A stretch of 45,000 nt of DNA. It comes from Candidatus Pacearchaeota archaeon. Its GTDB lineage: Archaea; Nanobdellota; Nanobdellia; Pacearchaeales; GW2011-AR1. Positions within the stretch are counted from its first letter, which is position 1. Every line of letters begins with the position of its first letter. The notes under the pieces were generated by a model. The model was not told the DNA's origin. It saw nothing but the letters and a program-made list of their open reading frames with translations, and did no database searches. Positions 36,214-44,884 of the stretch are shown here, one piece after another. The stretch spans positions 1 to 45,000 of the forward strand of contig VGKO01000003.1 in NCBI GenBank assembly GCA_016867035.1. Direction: 5' to 3'. Made by a program: the position numbers and the translations under genes.

Positions 36214-36666
36214 ATGGGAAACTTTAGACAAGATTCAGGTGGATTTGATAGAAGAAACCGCTCTAGTGGTAATCGTGGAAGATTCGGAGGAAATAGGTTT
36301 GGAAGAGGCAATGATGATAGAGAAGGAGATTCTGGGGGCTTTAATAGAGGGGGAAGAGGGGATAGAGGAAGAAGACCAAGTTTTGTAAAACACGAAGTTA
36401 CTTGTGATAAATGCGGAAAATTATGCGATGTTCCATTCAAGCCTACAACAGGAAAACCAATTTATTGTAGAGATTGTTTTGGTTCTGAAAAGTCAAGCCC
36501 CAGTTCTGGTTCTGGTGGAATGTCTAATGAACAATTTGAAAAGCTTAATTCTAAACTTGATAAAATACTTAAAATTCTTGAGAGTGTTGAAATAGAAGAT
36601 GTTGATGGAGAGAACGATGACGGGGATAGTGAAGAAGATTCAGAAGATGAAAGTGAAGAAGAATAA
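36214..36666 (+). CDS. RGG-rich zinc-ribbon protein with acidic tail
   Basis: N-terminal Gly/Arg-rich segment, CDKCGKLCDVPFKPTTGKPIYCRDCF zinc motif, C-terminal Asp/Glu run. Confidence 0.75.
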   Translation: MGNFRQDSGGFDRRNRSSGNRGRFGGNRFGRGNDDREGDSGGFNRGGRGDRGRRPSFVKHEVTCDKCGKLCDVPFKPTTGKPIYCRDCFGSEKSSPSSGSGGMSNEQFEKLNSKLDKILKILESVEIEDVDGENDDGDSEEDSEDESEEE

Positions 36667-36809
36667 AATAAAAAATAATAACAAAAATATCGTCGATAGA
36701 TTATTTATTTAATAAATTAAAAATTTAAAAAGGATTTATTTTAAGATATTTTTTTACAAAACAAAACATTTATAAACCCCCTAAATTATAACATTTTATT
36801 AAGATAAAA

Positions 36810-38096
36810 ATGGCAGACAAAAAAATAAACGTTAATGTTGTATTCGTTGGACATGTAGATCATGGAAAATCTACAACTATTGGTAGATTAATGTATGATG
36901 CTGGAATGATTCCAGAACAAGAAATGCAAAAACTTAAAGAAGAAGCTCAAAAAGTAGGAAAAGTTGGTTTTGAATTTGCTTTTGTTATGGATAAGTTTAA
37001 AGAAGAAAGAGAAAGAGGAGTTACAATTGATTTATCTTACAAGAAATTAATAACTAAAAAATATTCTGTTACAATTATTGATGCACCAGGACACAAGGAT
37101 TTTGTTAAAAATATGATTACTGGAGCTAGCCAAGCAGATGCTGCTTTCTTAACTGTTTCAGCTAAAGATGGAGTTCAACCACAAACAAAAGAACACTTAT
37201 GGTTATTGAGAACAATGGGAGTTCAACAAGTTAATGTTAATATCAATAAAATGGATGCTGTTGAGTATAAAGAAGAAGCTTACAAAAAAGCAGTAGCTGA
37301 TGTTTCTGTTATTCTAAAACAAGTTGGAATAAATCCTGAAAAAGTTAAATTCTTAGCTATTTCTGCTTTCCTTGGAGATAATATTGTTAAAAAATCAGAT
37401 AAAATGCCTTGGTACAATGGGCCAACATTAATGGAAATGCTTGACTTACTTGAAGAACCTAAGAAACCTACAAATTTACCAATGAGAATGCCTTTACAAG
37501 ATGTTTATGAAATCACAGGTATCGGAGTTGTTCCTGTTGGAAAAATTGAAACAGGAATTATGAAAGTAGGACAAAAAGTTATAATCATACCCGGAAGATC
37601 TGGAAAAGGAGTTCCTGGTGAAATTAAGACAATTGAAATGCACCATGAAGCTATGCCTGAAGCTGCTGCTGGAGACAATGTTGGAATCAACATCAAAGGT
37701 ATAGGTAAAAAGGATGTAGCTAGAGGAGATGTAGTTTGCGATGCAGGAAAACCTGCTACAATTGCAGAAGAATTCACTGCTCAAATTGCAGTTATCAATC
37801 ACCCAACTGTTATTGCTAAAGGCTATACTCCTGTATTCCATGTACACACAGCACAAGTTCCATGCCAATTCTTAGAAATTGTAAAGAAAATTGATCCTAA
37901 AACAGGACAAGCTTCAACTGAAAAAGTTGATTTCTTGAAAAATGGAGATGTTGCTGTTGTTAGATTAAAACCTATGGGCAACCTAGTTATTGAGAAACAA
38001 ACAGACAACCCAAATATGTCAAGATTTGCTATCAGAGATGCTGGTGCAACTGTTGCTGCTGGAATCTGCATTGACTTAAAAGCAAAGGCAATTTAA
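36810..38096 (+). CDS. tuf: Translation elongation factor EF-1 alpha
   Basis: [45 protein letters not shown]; 428 aa. Confidence 0.97.
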   Translation: MADKKINVNVVFVGHVDHGKSTTIGRLMYDAGMIPEQEMQKLKEEAQKVGKVGFEFAFVMDKFKEERERGVTIDLSYKKLITKKYSVTIIDAPGHKDFVKNMITGASQADAAFLTVSAKDGVQPQTKEHLWLLRTMGVQQVNVNINKMDAVEYKEEAYKKAVADVSVILKQVGINPEKVKFLAISAFLGDNIVKKSDKMPWYNGPTLMEMLDLLEEPKKPTNLPMRMPLQDVYEITGIGVVPVGKIETGIMKVGQKVIIIPGRSGKGVPGEIKTIEMHHEAMPEAAAGDNVGINIKGIGKKDVARGDVVCDAGKPATIAEEFTAQIAVINHPTVIAKGYTPVFHVHTAQVPCQFLEIVKKIDPKTGQASTEKVDFLKNGDVAVVRLKPMGNLVIEKQTDNPNMSRFAIRDAGATVAAGICIDLKAKAI

Positions 38097-38150
38097 TCAA
38101 CTTATACTTGAATAAATAATTCTAAACAAATAAACAAACTTTATGATAAG

Positions 38151-38288
38151 ATGAAATCACCATTAGTATCCATAAAAAATTTCTTTGTCAATCTTAGGAG
38201 ATATAGCCCACATCATTTAGGGGTTATTGTTGCACTCAATCTAATTAGTGCTATACTTTTCCTAAAAAATAGAGTTCGATTCTATTAA
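38151..38288 (+). CDS. Small single-TM protein (45 aa), below ORF-track cutoff
   Basis: MKSPLVSIKNFFVNLRRYSPHHLGVIVALNLISAILFLKNRVRFY-stop; basic N-terminus plus one hydrophobic helix. Confidence 0.35.
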   Translation: MKSPLVSIKNFFVNLRRYSPHHLGVIVALNLISAILFLKNRVRFY

Positions 38289-38382
38289 AAATCATAGGAA
38301 TAACTTCTTGTAAAAACTCTTGGATTTTTAATTTAAATTGCATTGCTTAAGAAGTAATTAAAAAAATAAAGAAAAAGTAATT

Positions 38383-38418
38383 TTCGAAGCTTGCGCCACA
38401 TGGGGTCTTGCTTCCGAA
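38383..38418 (-). terminator. Hairpin followed by U-rich tract on the minus strand
   Basis: Minus strand TTCGGAAGC...GCTTCGAA then AAAATTACTTTTTCTTTATTTTTTT, just downstream of the 22-aa acidic micro-ORF. Confidence 0.35.
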
Positions 38419-38427
38419 ATGTTTGAG

Positions 38428-38496
38428 CTATTCTTCCTCGAGAGTATCTTCGTCACCTAAAAAACTATCGAGGTCCTCCGGCTCACCGTCAGACAT
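38428..38496 (-). CDS. Acidic micro-ORF (22 aa)
   Basis: MSDGEPEDLDSFLGDEDTLEEE-stop; SD-like GAGGT 5 nt upstream and TTTATAAA box ~40 nt upstream. Confidence 0.4.
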   Translation of the reverse strand: MSDGEPEDLDSFLGDEDTLEEE

Positions 38497-38604
38497 ATAT
38501 AACCTCATTTTGTATTAATTTTACATTATCACGGGGGTTTATAAACATTTTTATTCTCGAAAAAACACGAAAAGGTTATTAAACATTCAATTGCACAGTA
38601 AAAC

Positions 38605-39315
38605 ATGGAGAAAGAAAAAAATATTATTGAACTGAAAAATGTATTTAGATATTATCAAATGGGCGAAAATATTGTCAAAGCTCTTGATGGAATTAATATA
38701 AAAATACGCGAGGGAGATTTTGTTGCAATAATGGGGCCAAGTGGCTCTGGAAAATCAACAGCTATGAACTTGGTTGGAAGTTTAGACTTGGCTACTCGCG
38801 GAAATATTTATTTGGATAATCTTGACATCGAGCATTTAGAGGAATCAGATTTGGCTAACATAAGAGGAAAGAAAATAGGATTTATTTTTCAAAGCTTTAA
38901 TTTAATTCCAAACCTAACTGCTAAAGAAAATGTTATGCTTCCAATGTTATTTCAAGCTACAGAGGAAGATTTTAGAAGAGAGAGAGCAGAGCAATTGCTT
39001 AAACTTGTGGAACTTGGCGATAGAATGGATCACTATCCAAACCAATTATCAGGGGGACAACAACAAAGAGTTGCAATCGCAAGAGCGCTAGCAAATGATC
39101 CTGAAGTAATCCTTGCAGACGAGCCTACCGGCAATTTAGATACGCGAACAGGCGAATTAGTAATGGGTTTTTTAGAGGATTTTAATAAAAAAGGCAAAAC
39201 CATTATCATGGTTACACATTCGCCTGAATTAGCGCACGAACATGCCCGCACAATTTATTGGGTTAAAGATGGTAAGATTGAAAAGATAACTCGTGGTAAA
39301 AAGAGTAAGAAATAG
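38605..39315 (+). CDS. ABC transporter ATP-binding protein (MacB/LolD type)
   Basis: MGPSGSGKSTAMNLVGSLD, LSGGQQQRVAIARAL, VILADEPTGNLD. Confidence 0.95.
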   Translation: MEKEKNIIELKNVFRYYQMGENIVKALDGINIKIREGDFVAIMGPSGSGKSTAMNLVGSLDLATRGNIYLDNLDIEHLEESDLANIRGKKIGFIFQSFNLIPNLTAKENVMLPMLFQATEEDFRRERAEQLLKLVELGDRMDHYPNQLSGGQQQRVAIARALANDPEVILADEPTGNLDTRTGELVMGFLEDFNKKGKTIIMVTHSPELAHEHARTIYWVKDGKIEKITRGKKSKK

Positions 39316-39368
39316 GTCTTATTCTCGATAACCCAAAAGTTTTTAAACAGCTTTTTCCGAGTTTATTT

Positions 39369-39617
39369 ATGAAAAACACCTCAAAATATCTAGCTTATGC
39401 TGCATTTGCTTTAGCTGTATCTTCTTCATGTTATAGTCTTTTTCAAACAATTCAAATAGGTACTTTTGAAAGACGAGGAAACGTTACAGAAGCAAGAACT
39501 GCTGAAAGAAAAGCAGTTGGAGGACTAGTTGTTGCTCTTGCTTCAATGCTCTTCGGTTCAAGAAAACTATACAAAAGTATAGCTGGCGAAGAAGTAGTTT
39601 TAAGAGCAGCAGATTAA
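39369..39617 (+). CDS. Small two-TM protein
   Basis: TM-hydrophilic-TM architecture, located between ABC ATPase and permeases. Confidence 0.5.
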   Translation: MKNTSKYLAYAAFALAVSSSCYSLFQTIQIGTFERRGNVTEARTAERKAVGGLVVALASMLFGSRKLYKSIAGEEVVLRAAD

Positions 39618-39673
39618 GATAAATCAAGAAACAATAATAATAAATAAAAAAATAAAAACAAGATAAAATTAAA

Positions 39674-39928
39674 ATGGATAGAGAGAAATCAAGTTACCTC
39701 GGAATTTGTGGTACCCTGGTAGGATTATTGCTGGCCGGTTATTCCCTATTTAGGGCAGAACAAGAGTATAACAGAAATCCCGCAGGTGCCTTAATACAAA
39801 CCAATATGGCAGAGACTGAACAAAGAGCCAAAAACTGGGCTAAGTTAGGGCTTGCGGGTTTGGCATTATCATCGGCTGCATCAATCGTAACTTTGGGGGC
39901 TTCAAATCCAGATAATCAGGAAATTTAG
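39674..39928 (+). CDS. Small two-TM protein, same topology as the preceding ORF
   Basis: YLGICGTLVGLLLAGYSLF...hydrophilic...TM. Confidence 0.5.
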   Translation: MDREKSSYLGICGTLVGLLLAGYSLFRAEQEYNRNPAGALIQTNMAETEQRAKNWAKLGLAGLALSSAASIVTLGASNPDNQEI

Positions 39929-39960
39929 AATAAACAGAATAAAAATAAATAAAAAATAAC

Positions 39961-40845
39961 ATGAAAACAAAAACAATGAATTTCGCAATAACATTTATGC
40001 TGGCAATAGCAATTCTTGCCTCTTTTAATTTAGCTAGTGCAATGATTATTGACAATGTTGACCAAGGCACACTTTATCCGAGCCAAGATACTACTCTTAC
40101 TATAACTGTAAAAAACACACTTAATGATGATGTGGACAAGGTTTCTCTTACATTATTATTTACAGAAGACTCCACAAAAGCCTTGCAATTCTCTCCTGTT
40201 GGAAGTTCAGAGGATAGTGTTGATGAAATTGAGGAAGACGAAGACGAAGATCTTGAATTTAAAATAAAAGCTTCTAATAACTTACAGCCAGGAGATTATA
40301 ATATTCCTTATCAACTTGTATATTACAATCAAACAGGCTCAAAATTTACAAAAACAGGATCTATTGGAGTTCAAGTAAATTCTAAACTTAATTTGGATTT
40401 TATTGCTTCTACTAGCAACCCTGTTTTTGGAGAAAAAGGAAAGATAAACCTTAAGATTGTTAATCAGGGTTTGGGAGAAATAAAATTTCTTTCTGTAGAT
40501 TTAGAACCTAATGGCTATAAACTTTTATCAGAGAAAAAAGTTTACATCGGTTCAATAAGTAGCGATGACTTTCAAACAGCAAGTTTTGATGTAATATTCG
40601 ATAAAACCAATATAAACTTGGTTGCATTAATTCAATACTCAGACTTTGAAAATAATCCAAGAACTCAGACAATAACCTTGCCTATTAAAGTTTATACACA
40701 AAAAGAAGCCATCTCTGCAGGAATCAAGCAACCAAGTAAAGCTTGGGTAATTGTGGTTGTTATTGTTTTATTAATTCTATTCCTACTATACAGAAGAGCT
40801 AAAAAAAGAAAGAAAGCTAAAGAAAAAGCACAGACACTAAATTAA
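39961..40845 (+). CDS. Exported CARDB/NEW3-like protein with C-terminal TM anchor (ABC-associated)
   Basis: Signal peptide, Ig-like beta segments (DTTLTITVKNTLNDDVDKVSLTL), TM VIVVVIVLLILFLLY, Lys-rich tail. Confidence 0.65.
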   Translation: MKTKTMNFAITFMLAIAILASFNLASAMIIDNVDQGTLYPSQDTTLTITVKNTLNDDVDKVSLTLLFTEDSTKALQFSPVGSSEDSVDEIEEDEDEDLEFKIKASNNLQPGDYNIPYQLVYYNQTGSKFTKTGSIGVQVNSKLNLDFIASTSNPVFGEKGKINLKIVNQGLGEIKFLSVDLEPNGYKLLSEKKVYIGSISSDDFQTASFDVIFDKTNINLVALIQYSDFENNPRTQTITLPIKVYTQKEAISAGIKQPSKAWVIVVVIVLLILFLLYRRAKKRKKAKEKAQTLN

Positions 40846-40899
40846 TAAACGTGCTTTTTGAGTATCATCTAGGGTTTAGAGCCTATTTTAAATAATAAA

Positions 40900-42117
40900 A
40901 TGGTAAAAAAATATTTTTTTCTTGCGTTTAGAAATCTTAAAAGAAGAGGGCTAAGAAGTTGGCTTACTATGCTCGGAATTTTTATAGGGATTGCTGCTGT
41001 AGTATCACTAATATCTTTAGGACAAGGATTACAAACAGCAATAATGGGACAGTTTAATGCTTTAAGTACAGATAGACTTACTATAAGAAATGCAGAAACA
41101 GGCTTTGGTCCTCCGGGCTCAACTGCTATTGAAAAATTAAATCAGCATGATGTAGATATTATAAAAGGAGTTAATGGGGTAGAGGAAGTTATTCCAAGAC
41201 TCCTTAGATCAGTAAGCCTTGAATATAATAAAATAAGGGGTTTTGCTTATTTGGTAAGCATGCCGCCGGATAAAACTCAAATAGATTTAATTTACAATGC
41301 TTTTGATGCTGAGCCAGAAACAGGAAGATTACTTGAGAAAGAAGATAAAGGCAAAGTATTACTCGGGCATGATTTTTCTACAACTGAATTTTATAATAAA
41401 GATATTGTAACAGGAAGCAGAATAGTTTTACAAGGAAAAGAGTTCGAGGTTATAGGAATTTTAAAAGCATCAAGTAGTTTTCAAATTAATTTAGCTATAC
41501 TTATGAATGAAGGAGATATGAATGAACTTCTAGATTTAGAAGATGAATATGATTTAATTGTTGTTCAGATAGCTAAAGGAGCAGACATAGAACAAGTATC
41601 TCTAGCAATTAAAGAAAGAATGCGAAGAGATAGAGGTTTAAAAGAGGGTGAAGAAGATTTTACAGTAGAAACACCGCTAAATACTCTAGCAACAGTTAAT
41701 ACTATTTTACTTGTAATTAATATTGTGGTTATAGGAATTGCACTTGTATCCTTAATTGTTGGGGGTATTGGAATAGCCAATACAATGTACACTAGTGTTC
41801 TAGAAAGAACTCGAGAGATTGGAGTAATGAAAGCAATTGGAGCAAGAAATTCAGATATTCTTTTAATATTTTTATTTGAAGCAGGGCTTTTAGGTTTAAT
41901 TGGCGGTGTTATAGGAGTATTAATAGGTGTTGCTCTTGCTTTCGGAGCTTCTCAAATCGTTAATACAAGTTTAGAAACAGACTTGTTTAAAGTAACTTTT
42001 TCTTATTCGTTAATCTTATTTTCCATAGCTTTTTCATTCATAGTTGGAGTTATTTCAGGAGTTTTCCCAGCACGCCAAGCAAGTAAATTAAAACCAGTTG
42101 ATGCGCTGAGGGGATAA
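40900..42117 (+). CDS. ABC transporter permease (MacB/FtsX family)
   Basis: LRSWLTMLGIFIGIAAVVSLISLGQGL, NTMYTSVLERTREIGVMKAIGARNSDIL, PARQASKLKPVDALR. Confidence 0.93.
   Translation: MVKKYFFLAFRNLKRRGLRSWLTMLGIFIGIAAVVSLISLGQGLQTAIMGQFNALSTDRLTIRNAETGFGPPGSTAIEKLNQHDVDIIKGVNGVEEVIPRLLRSVSLEYNKIRGFAYLVSMPPDKTQIDLIYNAFDAEPETGRLLEKEDKGKVLLGHDFSTTEFYNKDIVTGSRIVLQGKEFEVIGILKASSSFQINLAILMNEGDMNELLDLEDEYDLIVVQIAKGADIEQVSLAIKERMRRDRGLKEGEEDFTVETPLNTLATVNTILLVINIVVIGIALVSLIVGGIGIANTMYTSVLERTREIGVMKAIGARNSDILLIFLFEAGLLGLIGGVIGVLIGVALAFGASQIVNTSLETDLFKVTFSYSLILFSIAFSFIVGVISGVFPARQASKLKPVDALRG
41770..41861 (+). repeat. 92-bp perfect repeat, copy 1 (within permease 1)
   Basis: GGAATAGCCAATACAATG...TTCAGATATTCT identical to 42986-43077. 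Confidence 0.95.
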
Positions 42118-42124
42118 GCTTCAG

Positions 42125-43336
42125 ATGATTAAAGACTATTTTAAAATTGCAATCAAGAACTTGAGGAAAAGACAACTTAGAAGTTGGCTTACTCTTGTGG
42201 GCATATTCATGTCAATAGCAATTATATTTATTCTTGTAAGTCTTTCTTTGGGTTTGCAAGGTGCGGTGGGGGAACAATTTAAGAAATTGGGTTCAGATAA
42301 ATTCTTTGTACAACCTCTTGGAATGTCTGGCGGGCCTGGCTCGAGTGGGGCAGTAACCCTAACTACCAAAGATGCAGAGATTATTGAAAAGGTTTCAGGA
42401 GTAGAAGAAGTAACGTATATGGCTGCAGGCAATTCCAAAGTTGAATATGGTGATAAAACCAGATATTATCCTGTTTATGGAATTCCCGAAGGTGGAATGG
42501 ATTTATTCATTGAATCAGGTTCTATAGAAATTGACGAAGGCAGACTAATACAGAAAGATGGAAATAAAGAAGTTATGCTTGGAAGCGATTTTAAGAAAGG
42601 TAAGTTGTTTGATAAACCCCTCAAGACCGGAAGTACTATCCTTATTGATGGTGTTGAATTTAAGGTAAAAACTATTTTTGAGCCTGTTGGAAACCCACAA
42701 GATGATAAAAATATTATTATCGGTTTTGAAGACTTCAAAAGTTTGTTTTCTTCAGGTGAGAAGGTAGATTATATTATTATTAAAATAAAAGAAGGCGAAA
42801 ACATTACTGAAGTTGCAGATAGAGTTGAAAGAAAACTCATGAATTTCCGAGATGTTACTGAAAAAACCAAAGATTTTGCGATATTAACTCCAGAAGAATT
42901 ATTAAAAAGTTTTCAAACTATCCTTAATATTATTACTTATTTCTTAATAGGTGTTGCTGCAATATCTCTCGTTGTAGGCAGCATAGGAATAGCCAATACA
43001 ATGTACACTAGTGTTCTAGAAAGAACTCGAGAGATTGGAGTAATGAAAGCAATTGGAGCAAGAAATTCAGATATTCTACTCATATTTTTAATTGAATCGG
43101 GTTTAATTGGTGCAACAGGTGGTATTCTTGGTGTTATTTTGGGTTTGATAGTTGCAAAGTCTGTTGAGTTTGTAGCGGCCAATCAATTAGGAACAAACTT
43201 ACTACAGGCAGCCACGCCTCTTTACTTGATTCTTGGTTGCATCGGTTTTGCGTTTATTATTGGTGCATTATCAGGAATATTTCCAGCCCGCCAAGCAAGC
43301 AAAACAAAAACCGTTGATGCGCTGCGTTATGAGTAA
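42125..43336 (+). CDS. ABC transporter permease (MacB/FtsX family), paralog of the preceding gene
   Basis: LRSWLTLVGIFMSIAIIFILVSLSLGLQ, NTMYTSVLERTREIGVMKAIGARNSDIL, PARQASKTKTVDALR. Confidence 0.93.
   Translation: MIKDYFKIAIKNLRKRQLRSWLTLVGIFMSIAIIFILVSLSLGLQGAVGEQFKKLGSDKFFVQPLGMSGGPGSSGAVTLTTKDAEIIEKVSGVEEVTYMAAGNSKVEYGDKTRYYPVYGIPEGGMDLFIESGSIEIDEGRLIQKDGNKEVMLGSDFKKGKLFDKPLKTGSTILIDGVEFKVKTIFEPVGNPQDDKNIIIGFEDFKSLFSSGEKVDYIIIKIKEGENITEVADRVERKLMNFRDVTEKTKDFAILTPEELLKSFQTILNIITYFLIGVAAISLVVGSIGIANTMYTSVLERTREIGVMKAIGARNSDILLIFLIESGLIGATGGILGVILGLIVAKSVEFVAANQLGTNLLQAATPLYLILGCIGFAFIIGALSGIFPARQASKTKTVDALRYE
42986..43077 (+). repeat. 92-bp perfect repeat, copy 2 (within permease 2)
   Basis: Identical to 41770-41861. 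Confidence 0.95.
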
Positions 43337-43347
43337 TAAAAGACAAC

Positions 43348-43412
43348 CTAACGGTTTTCTTTTATGAAACTTTCCCTAGAGTAAGCTAACGGTTTTCTTT
43401 TATGAAACTTTC
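43348..43412 (+). repeat. 27-nt direct repeat, two copies, 38-bp period
   Basis: CTAACGGTTTTCTTTTATGAAACTTTC at 43348-43374 and 43386-43412. Confidence 0.9.
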
Positions 43413-43505
43413 AAGAAATAATTAAAGATTATGTAAAAGATAGAGAAAAAGAAACATTAAATAAAAAAAATAAAAACAAATTGAGTTAAGCTATATGAAG
43501 CGAAA

Positions 43506-43553
43506 TTACAATTTCTTCTTCTTTCTAGCTGCTTTCTTTTTCTTTTTAGCCAT
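43506..43553 (-). CDS. Lysine-rich micro-ORF (15 aa)
   Basis: ATG GCT AAA AAG AAA AAG AAA GCA GCT AGA AAG AAG AAG AAA TTG TAA = MAKKKKKAARKKKKL; SD-like GAGAGG upstream and GGTATTTAAAG box further upstream. Confidence 0.45.
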   Translation of the reverse strand: MAKKKKKAARKKKKL

Positions 43554-43851
43554 TTTTATTTCCTCTCTTTGTAATAATTAATAGGAAAACTTCTTTAAAT
43601 ACCTTTCGCAAATTTTTTGTTTTTGAAAAAAATTATTTTTTATTGAATTTTTTTCTCGACGATAAAAAATATTTGAATTTTCTTAAAATTTCTTAGAATT
43701 CTAAAAATACGGATAATTTTAACAATTTTTATTTTGATTTTTATTGGGTTCAAGAATATTTTTATATTTTAATACTCTAACATATTTGAAATTATTCAAA
43801 ATTATCTAAAATCCTTTAAAAATTTCTTATTTTTTATCTGTAAATCTTCTC

Positions 43852-43874
43852 AAAACTTCCTAAAGGGAAGTTTT
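43852..43874. promoter_or_regulatory. Inverted repeat upstream of rps6e, next to its promoter
   Basis: AAAACTTCC-TAAAG-GGAAGTTTT perfect 9-bp arms, immediately upstream of/overlapping TTTTAAAAACC. Confidence 0.5.
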
Positions 43875-43914
43875 AAAAACCCCCCTTATTTAGCAATTTT
43901 ATACAATATTAAAA

Positions 43915-44334
43915 ATGGTATTCAAAATAAATGTATCTCATAAAGGAAGAACCTTTAAGGTAGAATCTGATAACGAGAGCCTTATTAGAATGAAAATCGG
44001 AGACAAGATTAATGGTAGTCTTATATCTGGAGAGCTAGATGGCTATCAATTAGAAATTACTGGAACAAGCGATATGGCTGGATTTCCCGGAATAAAAGGA
44101 CAAATTGGCGGACAATTAAGAGGTATGCTTTTATCTAAAAATGATTTAGGCATGAACACCACAAGACCAAAGGGATTAAGATTAAAAAAAACAGTACGAG
44201 GGGAAGAAATAAGCGATAAAACAACGCAAATTAATACCAGAGTTCTTAAAGAAGGCGCGAAGAAATTCGATGAAGTTTGCCCTGCTAAAGTCAAAGAAGA
44301 AAAACCAAAAGCAGAAGCAAAACCGGCTGCTTAA
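43915..44334 (+). CDS. rps6e: Ribosomal protein eS6
   Basis: MVFKINVSHKGRTFKVE...GYQLEITGTSDMAGFPGIKG...TRPKGLRLKKTVRGEEIS. Confidence 0.94.
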   Translation: MVFKINVSHKGRTFKVESDNESLIRMKIGDKINGSLISGELDGYQLEITGTSDMAGFPGIKGQIGGQLRGMLLSKNDLGMNTTRPKGLRLKKTVRGEEISDKTTQINTRVLKEGAKKFDEVCPAKVKEEKPKAEAKPAA

Positions 44335-44381
44335 TTAGTAATTCTAGAATAATTTAAAAACATCTGTATCTTGAGTATTTT

Positions 44382-44759
44382 ATGAAAGTAAGGGAGGTTA
44401 TGAAGAAAGCGGTTGCGATAGAAAATGATGTTAGTTTGAGAGAAGCCGCAAAAATAATGAGTAAGAATAATATTGGAAGTTTAATTGTAGTTCACGAAGA
44501 AACAATCAGAGGAATTGTTACAGAAAAAGACATAACTAAAAATGCAGACAATCTTTCTAAAAGAGTTTCAAGTGTTATGGTAAGAAATACAATTACTATT
44601 GATGCGGAGGATGAAATAAGTAATGCTGCCGAACTGATGGCTAAAAATAAAATAAAACATCTTCCTGTTTTAAAAAACGATAAACTTGTTGGAATAATTA
44701 CTTCAGGAGACTTGCTACAAGAACCCGAGGATATTGATGAAGATTTCGCTTTAGAATAA
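44382..44759 (+). CDS. Two-CBS-domain protein
   Basis: VREVMKKAVAIENDVSLREAAKIMSKNNIGSLIVV...GIVTEKDI...VSSVMVRNTITI...LVGIITSGDLL. Confidence 0.93.
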   Translation: MKVREVMKKAVAIENDVSLREAAKIMSKNNIGSLIVVHEETIRGIVTEKDITKNADNLSKRVSSVMVRNTITIDAEDEISNAAELMAKNKIKHLPVLKNDKLVGIITSGDLLQEPEDIDEDFALE

Positions 44760-44884
44760 ATTTTTTAAATAGATAATAAAGATTTCTTAGAGTTATATTT
44801 CTATTAGTATTGCAATTACCGCAAGTTTGGTTGCTTAATTAACTCTAACAAAACATATTTAAACTACTGAAAATTAAGTAGAAT

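Noticed and set aside
36210-36440. Minus-strand Pro/Leu-rich ORF
   Set aside because: Antisense of Gly/Arg-rich RGG coding sequence.
37494-37868. Minus-strand ORFs (37494-37868, 37505-37777, 37823-38071) inside EF-1alpha
   Set aside because: Complete overlap with a highly conserved gene and biased antisense composition.
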